From positions 38,260,191 to 38,324,190 of the forward strand of contig NC_088302.1 in the NCBI RefSeq assembly GCF_032854445.1: 64,000 bases of DNA, given 5' to 3'. The stretch comes from Liolophura sinensis (Eukaryota > Mollusca > Polyplacophora > Chitonida > Chitonidae). The position numbers and the translations under genes were made by a program. Under the pieces are notes generated by a model. The model searched no databases. It was not told where the DNA came from and worked only from the letters and a program-made list of their open reading frames with translations. Of this stretch, positions 1 through 11,476 are shown one piece after another (within the stretch, counting starts at the first letter, position 1; the number at the start of each line of letters is the position of its first letter).

Positions 1-3000
1 TGAAATTTTTTTCGTTCTTGATATGGAGATGTATACTTAATGCAACGTGATAAACAGTTGTTTGGGCTTTGATGAACGTAAATAAAGCACTCTTTCACTG
101 AAACATTTGCTATGTCAATAATACGTCTAATTTATTAATGTGTAAGGAGAGCTGGGCCTCGAAGTTTGACACAACATGACATCGGGACACCACGAAACTC
201 AAGACAAAGATAAATACAAGTCTAAAGAGCCTAACAGGTGCTCAGTATCGCCCGTGTTCACTCACAGATACTCTACCTTCCTATTGAGTTCCCAACATAG
301 ATTGTCCATTTCTGTATTGTATTTCTTAATGGTTCACTCTCCGGTAGACCATTACTGGGAGCCAGGCTAAATCCTGTGAGAAATTCACTTCTGCCATAGG
401 CCGTCTTTTGTTTGCCCTCTTGATGTACTTACATCATAGCCGTGAGAAAGTAACTGGATTATTAAACACAACAATTCAGCAGCGATATCCGATAAAAGCG
501 TTTTTTTCTCTCGTCTAGGATAGAAGGTCGATGAGAAGATGATGAATATACTATGTACGTGCATACGATACTCAGCTATTTTAATAACGAATACATCGTA
601 CACTTTTTCCAGCTCTAGTTATTGTATCTAGTAACATTTGTGTGGTTGCAGTACTGACAGCCTATAATTACCGCAACAGCTAAATGTTCTATGTTCGCTA
701 TCATCCGATTAATTCGATGTTTTCTTTTTTCCAGGACTCAAACTTCTAGAGGTTTTAAACCGTCTTAGGTAAGTTCAGCACCACTACGTAGTTTTTATGG
801 TGTATTTCCCTATTTTTAGGAACTTGACGATATGCCCTACATTGATTTACTTTCCAATTAATGTGAGTATAATGAATTAACTAAGTAACGCGTCCACCTG
901 TCAACAGCACTACTGGATTACTGGGCCAACAGGGCCCAGCTATTTGGGTTTTAAGCCATCGTGATCAAAAGCAGCCTAACATTTTCAAGTCCAAAGGTAG
1001 CAAACCTCTCCGATGGGATGCGTGTATATTTTGTTCACTGTACTCGTGACATGCAAATAATAGTCTTGACGAGATCTGTGTAAAAAAAGTGTAAAGAATA
1101 AGAGTGTTTATCCAGATGAGAAGTGACATGTGTAGTGACGCGACGAGGCGGGAGTATGTAAGATATCTACCTGCAATGATTGCACAAGCTTTGGATCACT
1201 GTCTACGAATGCATTCTACACAGCCGTCTACAGGTTTCCAAATTCGGGGCTCTGCGCACCGTGGACTCCAAAAAGCACAAGCGGAGAAAATGGATGGGAT
1301 TGTCAGTTAATAGCGAGACTCACGCAAGCTTAAAGGAGACAAAAAAACCCTTATCACAAGAGCTATTTCTTTGAGAGTTGCCAGAGCGCCAGCGTGCTAA
1401 GTTGTCATCTGGTTTAAGAAGGGGTAACATAACTTTAAATTTGCCAAATCGCCTGGGTAAGTTCAGCTGGGTCTGTTAATTCAACTCGACTGTCACAGCC
1501 ATTGCGTTTTCTCGTTGAACTTCGACCTCCGTTAATTGGGCAATGTCTGGTATGATTATCTGGGTACATGTCAGAGTTACTCTTGAATCAAATCTCTGCT
1601 ATAGACCCGTCGGCATGTTTCTCAACCTTGAACCTTAACAAACGCCCTTAGCAAATAGATTCGCAATAAACGCACTCTTCAGTGCCATTTTAGGTAACTC
1701 TAAAGCCTTCCAATTAACTGGACCCACGTCTCTTTCAGTGCAGATGGTGTCCGGTTTCCTCCATAAGCCTGTGGATGTGCATACATTATGGCTGCCGCGG
1801 ATGTCCTTACGCCATGTTCTATAACACTAACTTTGGCAAAACCCACTAAAACTTAATGTCTTGGATTTCCTCACATTCCTTATTGACCTTAAATATTTAC
1901 ACAAAATATCAGGGCACTAGATTTTATCGATGCAGTCTTTGAACTTTTTGTTTAACTTTGTTTGATGTCCACGCCACCTCCTGACATCTTGTCAAAGACT
2001 GTTTGCTTTGGGACCTACAGTCACATAATATAACATTTCGTGCTTGTGCTCGTTTGCAAATAACTCCATGTCCTCTGCTTTTTCTGATTTCCTGAGAATT
2101 TGGACAAATTGGGTTTCTGCTTATTTGGACAAGAAGACGAATGGTAGTGTTAAAGTAGAAGAAAACTTAAAAACATGACACTATAGGCTGAAAAGAGCAC
2201 ATTTATTGCTATCTGGTCGTGCCTGCTGCATAATTTTGCCATTTTTCCTCGTCATACACGTAAAGCCTGAAAATGGCAAAGCTGGCATAAATCACCGAGT
2301 CCATCGCGTCCTCCATCTTTAACACCCTGTAATTTATACTGGGGGGTGTGTTGCCTCTCAGCCAATGAGAGTCGTTAAATCTGCCGGCTTGTTCGTGTAA
2401 ACTCGGAACCTGCGTCCAACATTCCGGTTTCCCGATCATCAAGCGGAAAACGAACTATACTGTTCGCTACCTTCTGAGAAGAAGAGTTCTACCGGAAATG
2501 TACGAACTGCACTTCGGTCGTTTCCGATGGCAATTCTCCTCCTGACACAGAAGACTTCAGGACTAGTTCTTAGGCAAAATGGAGTCGCCCATATTTAAAT
2601 TTTCTTCTCCTTTAAATCTTTACAAAAATTTTGCTTGTTTATGAAAATGAATTGATTTTGACTTGACATTTGGCATGGAGATACTGCAAAATCTCGTAGA
2701 AATCATAAAAAGCAGAAAAAATAGTTTTATGCATAATATGGTGACTGTGTCAGGACAATATCGGGATTTCTGAAACCGAACGCCTTGCAGTCTTGTCAGT
2801 GGCCTACTACAACAAACTATGCACAGGGAATCTCAGTCGAATGCAATTTTTTAAGACGAGAAGGCGTCAAAAGATTCTGTTTAGAAAAGACAAACCAAGA
2901 AATCAATTAATTGAAGTCTTTTTGCGGTGTCTTCTTATTCGCATGAATTCGTATACTTCTCGCCCATTATCTCCTACCTTCTCGCCACGTCTTTGCCCCC

Positions 3001-4054
3001 TCACCCCCACCTCCCAGTAACGACCAAGTCAGAGCAAATGCTCGTATCACACCAGTGACCTGTGTGGTCTTACTAGGCAGGAGATCAAGTCCCATGAGAG
3101 ATAACCGTATTTACTTCAAGTGATTTGCCGGGATTGGAGGGTCTTCTGACGAAGAGGTCGTCAAAAGCTGGCTGCTTGTTGTTTGTAGAGTTGACCCCAC
3201 TCCACACGGAGGCATTCGTGAGAATCATATCGGTAGATTTCGCGAGATAAGGCATAAAACTGAAACTACAAAGGCAGCTAAAGCCAGAGAGGTATTAAGC
3301 AATGTTGTGTTCGCTGTGGCCGCGAGTTTGTGTTCATAATAGCGCTATCTAGTGGGGTTATCTGGGGTCAGGCGAGAGCAGACGCTCGGGTTTCCATGTC
3401 TAATGACCTCTGTCTTTTCAGCTAATCCCCAAAATGTAAACACCGGCGTGGATTTGAAAGCAGCTATCTGTAGATTTTTATATAAACATTACCCATATTC
3501 TCAATTAATCCTTATTTAATACCTCTATGTATTGCTTTAATTCGGTGAATTACTTTGAAGTTGTCGTGGTAATTTGAGGTCCGCAGACCGCAGCTTGGTT
3601 TACGTGTCATTCGCTCAATGGTAGAAATTTTCAGAGCTTAACCTTCTTTAAGTCAAGCTTGGTGGGTTTTCCAAAATTGATCTGGCGTCTTATTGTGTGG
3701 TCTAGGATTTACCTGTGTACTTGGCTTGGTCATTTACGTCATAAATATCTGGGAAGATATCACACGTTAGGGCTCCGGATCGACTATATCCTTTGACCTG
3801 CAATTGAACCGCCTAATAACTACCCTTGAAACAGACCCTTATACCAAAGTAAACTACACCTTTACCTACATGTAAGATCACGTACTACACCTGCAAACTG
3901 ATCATTGTGTGTATCATACTTACTGCACAGACGATCAAGTCTTGATCAAGTTTGTAGAATTTGCATTCCGCATATACAGCTGATTAACCACCAGGAATTC
4001 TGACCCAGCTGTTGATATTTAAGCTGAAGAATATAACATACTGTTCATACACTT
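1..4054. repeat. Large near-identical duplicate, copy 1 (probable haplotig/contig-end overlap)
   Basis: This block aligns base for base with 14332-18389. The offset drifts only from 14331 to 14335. By eye I found five substitutions (near 183, 1514, 1751, 2546 and 4010), five one-base indels that all change the length of a short homopolymer, and one short replaced block near 1041-1052. The left end is open, because the match starts at base 1. The right end abuts a 200-N gap. The block is intronic sequence of the INF2-like formin plus its 34-nt microexon. Homopolymer-type differences and a gap at the edge fit a contig end from the other haplotype, placed twice. A true recent duplication is not excluded. 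Confidence 0.95.
735..768 (+). pseudogene. Misplaced duplicate of the 34-nt INF2-like microexon
   Basis: Identical to the exon at 15065-15098, with the same polypyrimidine tract and 'ccag' acceptor before it and 'gtaagt' donor after it. It reads GLKLLEVLNRLR when completed by its neighbours. Here it lies upstream of the two exons (4255-4367 and 11317-11476) that should precede it, so it cannot be spliced in the correct order in this arrangement. I call it a duplicate copy, probably an assembly artefact, rather than a decayed gene: the sequence itself is intact. Confidence 0.8.
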
Positions 4055-4254
4055 NNNNNNNNNNNNNNNNNNNNNNNNNNNNNNNNNNNNNNNNNNNNNN
4101 NNNNNNNNNNNNNNNNNNNNNNNNNNNNNNNNNNNNNNNNNNNNNNNNNNNNNNNNNNNNNNNNNNNNNNNNNNNNNNNNNNNNNNNNNNNNNNNNNNNN
4201 NNNNNNNNNNNNNNNNNNNNNNNNNNNNNNNNNNNNNNNNNNNNNNNNNNNNNN
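4055..4254. other. Assembly gap of exactly 200 Ns
   Basis: The run of N is exactly 200 bases, a typical scaffolding placeholder whose true size is unknown. It separates the end of duplicate copy 1 from sequence that starts inside a formin coding exon. Upstream formin exons encoding the start of the DID may be lost here. Confidence 0.98.
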
Positions 4255-4367
4255 CTCGACAAAAGCAATGTCGCAAGCAAGAAACAAGTGTTTGAGCTAT
4301 TGTCGGCCATGTGCGTTTACTCAAATCAGGGGTACGCACGCGCACTGGAGGCTTGGAACACTACAAG
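4255..4367 (+). CDS. INF2-like formin exon (DID, 5' truncated, one base short)
   Basis: The sequence starts directly after the N gap and reads [16 protein letters not shown] then [17 protein letters not shown], which matches the INF2 DID (human has QVFELLAALCVYS). The donor is AAG|gtaagt. In the frame that is open from the start, the exon ends WNTTR and leaves two bases, which would put a stop just inside the next exon. Shifting by one base after GAGGC restores LEHYK (human LDHYK) and joins the next exon in phase 0. The exon is therefore one base short (113 instead of 114 nt), most simply a TTT read as TT around 4352. It sits at a contig edge, so sequence error is the likeliest cause. Confidence 0.85.
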
Positions 4368-7300
4368 GTAAGTTTTGTGATAAATTACCAATTCTCACCT
4401 GGAATAACTAACACAAATAATTAACACGTTTATCTGCGATTTTCAACAGGTTGTCAGATGTATTTGTCTTCCACTAATCAAATTCTGAGCGCCCTTAGAC
4501 AAGTGAAACATTCTGCTCGAATCCAACGCTTGTTGGGGTGGCTGCGGCTTTGAGTCAGGAGATTTGTCAGGTAGCTGGCTGAAAGGCCCCATGGTTTCCT
4601 TCGGTTTCCGCAATCCCTATACCTGACCGCCTGCCTATATGCGAAATATTCTTCAATATTTCTACACCAAACACTGATGAAGTTAAATATCCTATTTCGT
4701 AACATTTTGCAGGTGTCTATTTAGCTTTCCTGAAACATTATAGTAACAGGTGTACTTGTATACGCGGGCTTATACTTAAATTGTGCGATGGTGCGATATC
4801 TGGCTGTATGCCAGCCGGCCTTGTATAAACGAGTCGTGACCTTATACAAAGTTAGGAGGATGGGAATGTTTTCTGCCTGTACCTGCATTCAAATTGGACA
4901 GTATGACTCAAAAAATTTATGCTTATAATCCTAATTTATATCGAAATTTATGTGTGTGACATCACACATTGTCAGCTTCAGTTCCATTGTGTTATTTTCT
5001 CCTTTTTGTTTCCTTCCACCATTTTTTCAATGAGCACATTTATAGTTCCAGTAACACTTCTTGAAATATTGTATCATAAATCAATGGTTCCCCCTTTCAC
5101 GCTATCACGACGACCTTGTGCAACGAAGGACATTGTATTTAAAAGTGAAGCTTTCAGACGAGAGAGCTCTTCATCCATCTCCGTTTGTGGCAAAAAAGTA
5201 TGTTGGCTTCGTGCGATTTGAAACCTCGCATTCTTCAGGGCAAGGTCTATACGCGTCCTTACTGGACGTGAGCTTTGGGCCTTTACATTCAGGACAAGAG
5301 TCATAAGGCAGTATATCGGAACCAGCTCGCGACAACCAGGGAGAGATAAAAAGGTACGTTCGTCGCTCTCCCCTATTCCCTTTACATTTTGTAAACTCTG
5401 CCGTATGTTTGAACTCTAGCAAGTTTTCAGTGCAGGTTATCGTGAGCCAAGTCCGATTAAGGATGTCGTAAAGTCGTCTTTTTTATATCTACTCACGGAA
5501 AGGAAGAACTTAACGAGCTATGAAACTGTATCAAGATTCGAGACGTGTGTGTGAAATGAAGACAAAACTTGAAGGACGAAGGTAGCAAGAGCTAATGTAG
5601 TCTTCGGCACGAGTGGAGGAGTAATGTTGCGTTGTCGGCCATTGTGAAAGCTGTTTATACAGACCAAACTGATTTGTGAGGCTTTCATTATGTGGAATTC
5701 CAGAGGGACTTAGATCCCATTTCTCTGTATATGTCCGTCTATTCATCCTGGCTGTATCTCTACAATTGGTTCGGTTATCCACAGCGTGTGGAGAAGAGCG
5801 GAGAGGTTACATGCGTTGACTAGGTGACAATGGCCAGGTATAAGGGCCACAGTCACCATGCTGTGGACAACAAGAGTTTCAAGTCAAACTATTAATTGTT
5901 TGGATAAAAGCCCAATGAACACTGACAGATCTTAAATTCCCGAAAAGGAACTGGAATTTCTAGAGAAGTAGTAATTATCAGGATTTCTTGTGATTAGAAT
6001 TCCAACTCAAACGTCCAATTGTCTGAATTTCGTACGTTCATGTAGTATGCTGTACAGTTGGTGCTTTGATTATCGTACGACATTGTCATGGTGTTTCAGA
6101 TACTCACGAGATCATTTCGAGCGATACCGTGAGCTGCACATGCGCGACGGTTGATGCGACGAGAACACGAGTTAAAAGGAAATGCGGTTATCAAGATATC
6201 TTTTAGACCTCCATTAATTAGAACTATTGTTTTCGATTTTCAATCCCAAAATAAAATATCAACAAGGTTATAAATGTCATAGGCTGTTTTTAAATACAAG
6301 CTAACAATGTTTGCAGGCAGTGGCTTGACGAGAAATGGCCGAATTACCCATTCTGGTCTCGTATCTTGCCGCCGTGACAGCCGAGTCTGATCTCAGATGA
6401 GTGTATATATCGCCGCGATTTGTCCCGGATGATTTCTATTTGTTGAATATTCATAAGATGTCCTATTAATAGTTAATGCGTTTGTAATGTCTGTGTGGAT
6501 AGAGAGAAATAACAAGTCATACAGTTGCCTGGGGGGCTTATATTGAGAGGTGCAGAAGGCTTTAGCTAGTGCTTATTTCTACTCGGCGCGTTCCGTGTTC
6601 ACTAACCTGTCCTGGGAGCAGGTAAATTTGACAGGTGTATTAAGAGGGGACAGGTAAAGGTCTGACAAGTTCGAGTGACAAATTCACAATTCATATGGCT
6701 GACTCACGCTGTCTTTCTTCTCCTGCATTTGGCTGTTGTCATTCGCAACACCGATATTTTAAACCTTTTTTGTGTGCAGTAATACTGCAATGTGCACCCT
6801 TTTTTTTACATATTTTACTTGTCTATTCCGAGCTCTATTCTATAAATCCAGTATGCATATACCTTCCCGCAGGCTACCCTTCACTCGAACCTCCGATCTG
6901 GTGTAATTTATTGGCCCACTTATCGGCCTGTATCAATCAGTCAAGATTGACCTTGGTTTGTCTTCCGGCTAACATTTAGAGTGTCGTTACACCCAGTACT
7001 TTAAAAATGTTTCAAACTGGTGCACAAAGTAACAAACAACTTGTGGCAAAAGACAAAGTTCACCTCTCGCACTGATAGCATTACCCGCCCAGTTATAACA
7101 AACATGTCTAGGACAAGGAGAAATGTTGCGGATCGAGAAATAGTGCATGCATTTAATGATTTCATTGCAAATTTTGAACTTTTCCAAAAAGACATGATTG
7201 TTTCGATACAGCAATGGTTGACAACAATAATTTGTAGTTTTTTAAAACAAATTCTGCATCACATTACACAGTGAAATACTGTTTGCGATTTGCAAATGTT

Positions 7301-10300
7301 AAATCACGTTGTTCTAAAACGCAATGGATCAAAATTGTCATTAGATGTGGAAATTTGAAGAACTTTCAGTTATACAAATAAAATCAACCTTTTGCAGAGC
7401 TGGATAAGGCCGGATCATGTCTGATCAAAAATATCCCGCACCCCTTAGCCCATTTTAGCCCCAGGGTCCACGAACCCCCTCCCACCGCCTGAAGTGGTCT
7501 GTATATGATGTGCTCTTCACAGCTTATAGATGATGCCTAGATTTGACGAGCGGGTTTGAAAAGCTGGATTAATCCCGTTGATCGCTCAATTAGATAGCTA
7601 TTACACGACGAGCTCTCCAGTCGGATGTGGACGTTATAGTGAAATCCCTGGGTAAGCGGTTGCCAGTGAGTAGATTACCGCAGAACGCGAGATGACGAGC
7701 TCCTTTAGGAAGTTGTCGTGAGTTGAGATTTGATCGGGCAATCCAAGTCAATACTTACATTTCTTCCAAGGGCTTTAGCCGTGGGCTTGGTCGAGAGCAA
7801 CAACAACAAGGGCCTGAGAGCAATTAAGCACAAAACAATGGAATAAGAAGAAAAAAGTTGGGTTGGCCTTCCTAAACTACTTAAACAGCAATTCTCTAGA
7901 AGTTCTTTTCTATTTAGGTTGTTTGCCCAGCAGTGAGGGATCACCCCTGATGGGTTACACATGAAAGAATAAGGTGCTGACGTTGGTGACTTCCTTATTG
8001 CCATCCCTGTATGATTAATGTGCCTAAATGACTTTCTGCAATTATATTCATTACTTTTGTGTGCTACGCTTTGTAGTAAAAGTTTGACGACCCTTAAATT
8101 TGGTGTGGCCAATCTGTTATATACATGCGCAACTCTAGCCCCTTATGGTTACACCGTCCCGGTAAACCACCCCTGATTCTCTGATCACGGGTACAACTGT
8201 TACGGAGGGACGTAAGGTCTAACCCTGACCATTCTTCACATGTGACAGCCCTGTCTCAGCCCTGTTACCATGCTACCGGTCACGGATTAGGCCCACATAA
8301 AATTAAGTTGATAGACTTTACAAGTGCACAGCAAAAGTGTCACCTGAATATCTAGTCACGTGACTTCCTATTGGGTCGTTTTGCCACTCCGACTCCGTAA
8401 CTGCCCTGACCCTTAATGTTATCTGAAGTGTTGTAATATATCACTCGGACCATATCACGGCATAGGAAGTGCTTCACACCCTTGTAAATAGTTTTACAGA
8501 TTAATGCCTTGTTTTAAAGTATGGTAGTGTGATAACTCCCCTCCACCTCGCCCGTGTCCCCCGGGGACCTAGCACTGTCCCCAAGGTTGTATGAGGGTAT
8601 TGAGATTGACGATAGGGCTTTATCCTATAAGTCCGCTTTGATCTAACCGCCGAACCTTGGCTGGGATCCTCACGTCTAACTGACGTTTGTCTCTCTTCTC
8701 AACTACTTCCTGTTTAAGTCATTTTTCACGAGGTTTGGGCCAGGTTTTATTCTCTTAAGCGTGCCTTTAATTCCAGTTTCGGTTGAGCAAACTTTAAAAA
8801 TCAAACATGTTAAATTCAAACAGAGAAGCCGATAGAAGTCAGCCATGGCAAGTTACAGCGCCCCCTTCAGTCTGCCTTTCCAGGTCTGTGTACTTTTAAC
8901 ACCGCTTTGCGGCATGCTTTGTCTCCGCCATTACCTGTCCAAGTCCCTCGGATGGCTGCAGCCTGTATTTCGTCGGTTCCCAGCTCCTTGAGTTATAAGA
9001 AAGACACTAAAATATAGAAGCGGAATGAGGCGAAGTCTTTGCACATGTCACAGCGAGAATGGAATACAAAATTATAAATGATTCCCATAGATTTTACCTA
9101 TATGATAAACCATAGGTCATTTAATACACATGTCAACTGTGACAGTTGTATTTAAACGATTGGCCTAAGACTTGGCCTAAGTGATGCGAGAATAAACATG
9201 TACTTCTGAAAAACATGACAAATTTTCCAATATAATACCAAATGAACTATAAATATACCCATGTCGACGAATCAGCATACAGTTTTTATATAGTTACCAC
9301 GTGACTTACGGTTGAAGTTGGGATCTATTCATTGATAGTATGTATTCTCATTTGAAATTTGAACGGTAATGAAACGGCGTCAAAAGCCTTACCTTGTGGT
9401 TAGAGACCTTTAATCCGATAAAAAGATGATAGATTATTCACAGCCAAACCTACAGCTGTTGACACTGCTAACTGAATGCCTTGATTCATGTTGTGTGTTC
9501 TACTGTATCCTGTTCTTTAACAGTGTGCCACCCCAAAATCTAGCTAGGTAGGCAAGCGGTTTCTACCCATATTTTATATTCTGAATGTTATTTTGCAAGC
9601 TATTTCATGGTTGGGCGATTTTCAATGATTTTAATCGTCTGACCCGGAGAAATATTGTACGGGGCTAAGTTAACACCCTTCTACTTACGCCTCGTATGAT
9701 GGTCCTTTAAACGTGAGACTATTGCCCAACCATACTGTCACGTATTCAACAACCCATCGTACACGGTTTACACGCGTCTTCAAAGAGCGACTTAAATGTA
9801 TAATCCTCTTAGACGTCTTTAAAATTCAGTGTATTGGAAATGATCGTCATTACCTAAGATGCAGAGGAATTTTTTGGTGTCTATACCAACGTACACATCT
9901 TGCTGACCCTGTGGTCTTGACATGCCCCTTGCAGTATACATCACAAACATCTTGCTGTTTTGTGTGAATTATTAGTGTGCTAAGCGACAGGAGCGACCAC
10001 AAACTTTCCAGCTAAAGAAACGAGCCACGATCAAGTTACGCGTAGTTAAGTAGACGGGATTATATAGAGTAAGGATCAGTAAGTGGCCCAGTCTGACACC
10101 ATTGTATAGGCCTACCAAAAACTCTAACACAGGCGCAATCGACAATGAAGTTTAGGGCTCGCGGCTTGTCATGTTTCACACCTGACAAAACAAACCGTTG
10201 ATCTGTTTGGTCAGTCCGAAAATTATCTACTATCAATATGTATCCTGCTTTCAACGCGGTGCAAGAGGTCGAGGAAAGCACAAAAACAGAATTAAAATAA

Positions 10301-11316
10301 CATCCTGAACACAAATTACTCTATGGACAATAACATTCATTTTCACGCAATCAAGGACCCTCGGGGTCATTCCTGCAAAATGGTAAATTTGTAAGTTGCT
10401 TTGGTCCCCCCAAAGGCTAACACACGTTAGTAATAAATTGAGAGGAACAATAACAGTTTTAAGGATTTATTGGGGCATTAATTTGTTTATAAATGTATTT
10501 TTATTTTGGTTTCACGTTGTTTAAAGTGGACACAGTCATATAGGAGTAAAGGCGAACTATCAAGTATTGGATCAGTGTTAACATGGCCATCAGATTTGTT
10601 TTTCCCCAACAAGGGTCGTGTGTTGAGTTAAAAGGATCAATGGGTCATGGCTGGGTTTGAACTTGGAGATACAAAAGAAAAGTATGGTAAATCCAGCGCC
10701 TCGGGAAATGGTATCTCCAAAAACTAGTGAGCTGAAGTATGAAGGCTTTCAACCGATTGGAACCGCTGTTGCAAAGATAAACGCATGTATACGCTTGCCA
10801 TCTGGTGTGTGCAGCTTGTATTATAACACAGTCATATTAAGCTACCAGAATATTCGACTAACCCTTCCCATGTGCAGATACATTTTGAATTACATCTGAT
10901 TGGTATCTTAAGCTTTGCAACAACATCGTGTGAGGATGAGCAACAAGGTGTCCGCTAACCCGGCTTAAGTCTCGTGATTCTATCATTTGATCACATGATC
11001 TCGGTCAATGAAAGGATACAATGAAGTCTTGACTTCTATATATACATGTACGATTAAAGTAGTTATTTTTACCTCTTCTTTTGAACAAGCGACTCAACGA
11101 TGATGGCAACTGTTTAGTGTATAGCCACCCCTCTCATACATCCCACCGCCTCATAATGCTATCTGAGTATAAAAGTTGTATATAGATATTATTACATTGG
11201 ATCAGGTGATTTTCTGTGTCCACTCGAAATTTGATGCTGACATCTGTTACAGTAAACCTAAATGCGTTTCTTTAGTATTAAATGTATCAATAACGAATTG
11301 TTATCTTCTGTTTCAG
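4368..11316 (+). other. Intron of the formin gene, 6.9 kb
   Basis: Bounded by gtaagt and a pyrimidine-rich tttcag. It contains a decayed SINE-like core near 4533-4690. No open frame here has recognisable protein similarity. A 135-codon open frame on the minus strand at 7705-8112 has no features I recognise and is treated as chance. Confidence 0.75.
4533..4690 (+). repeat. Decayed SINE core and 3' end
   Basis: Contains 'ggctttgagtcaggag', 'tttgtcaggtagctggc' and a degraded 'gcgaaatattcttcaatat' 3' end. The same core appears near 47360-47440 and 62405-62460, and the 3' end matches the better-preserved elements at 47720-47950 and 63260-63395. No tRNA-like head or target duplication was recognised. 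Confidence 0.55.
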
Positions 11317-11476
11317 ACGACGAAAAAATTACGGTACCGTTTCGGAGTGATTTTGGATGAGTTGAACAAAGAAGAAAGTATATCATACCGAGCAGCTCTG
11401 TTGGGCTTCATTAACTGTTTGATAATTTATTCCAAGGACATCGAGGACAGAGTTCGAATTCGTAACGAGTTCATCG
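11317..11476 (+). CDS. INF2-like formin exon (DID)
   Basis: Flanked by cttctgtttcag and |gtaagt. It reads TTKKLRYRFGVILDEL, then NKEESISYRAALLGFINC and ends DRVRIRNEFI plus the first base of a Gly codon. This corresponds to the armadillo-like DID segment of INF2 (human ...YRFSIVMNEL... and ...LRNEFIG...). The exon is 160 nt, enters in phase 0 and leaves one base over. It therefore cannot join the exon at 22175 directly (that gives AAG TAG), which is why the 34-nt microexon at 15065 is needed. Confidence 0.93.

Noticed and set aside
7705-8112. 135-codon open frame, minus strand, in a formin intron
   Set aside because: No domain, no signal peptide and no paired splice sites. The length is possible by chance in 64 kb read in six frames.
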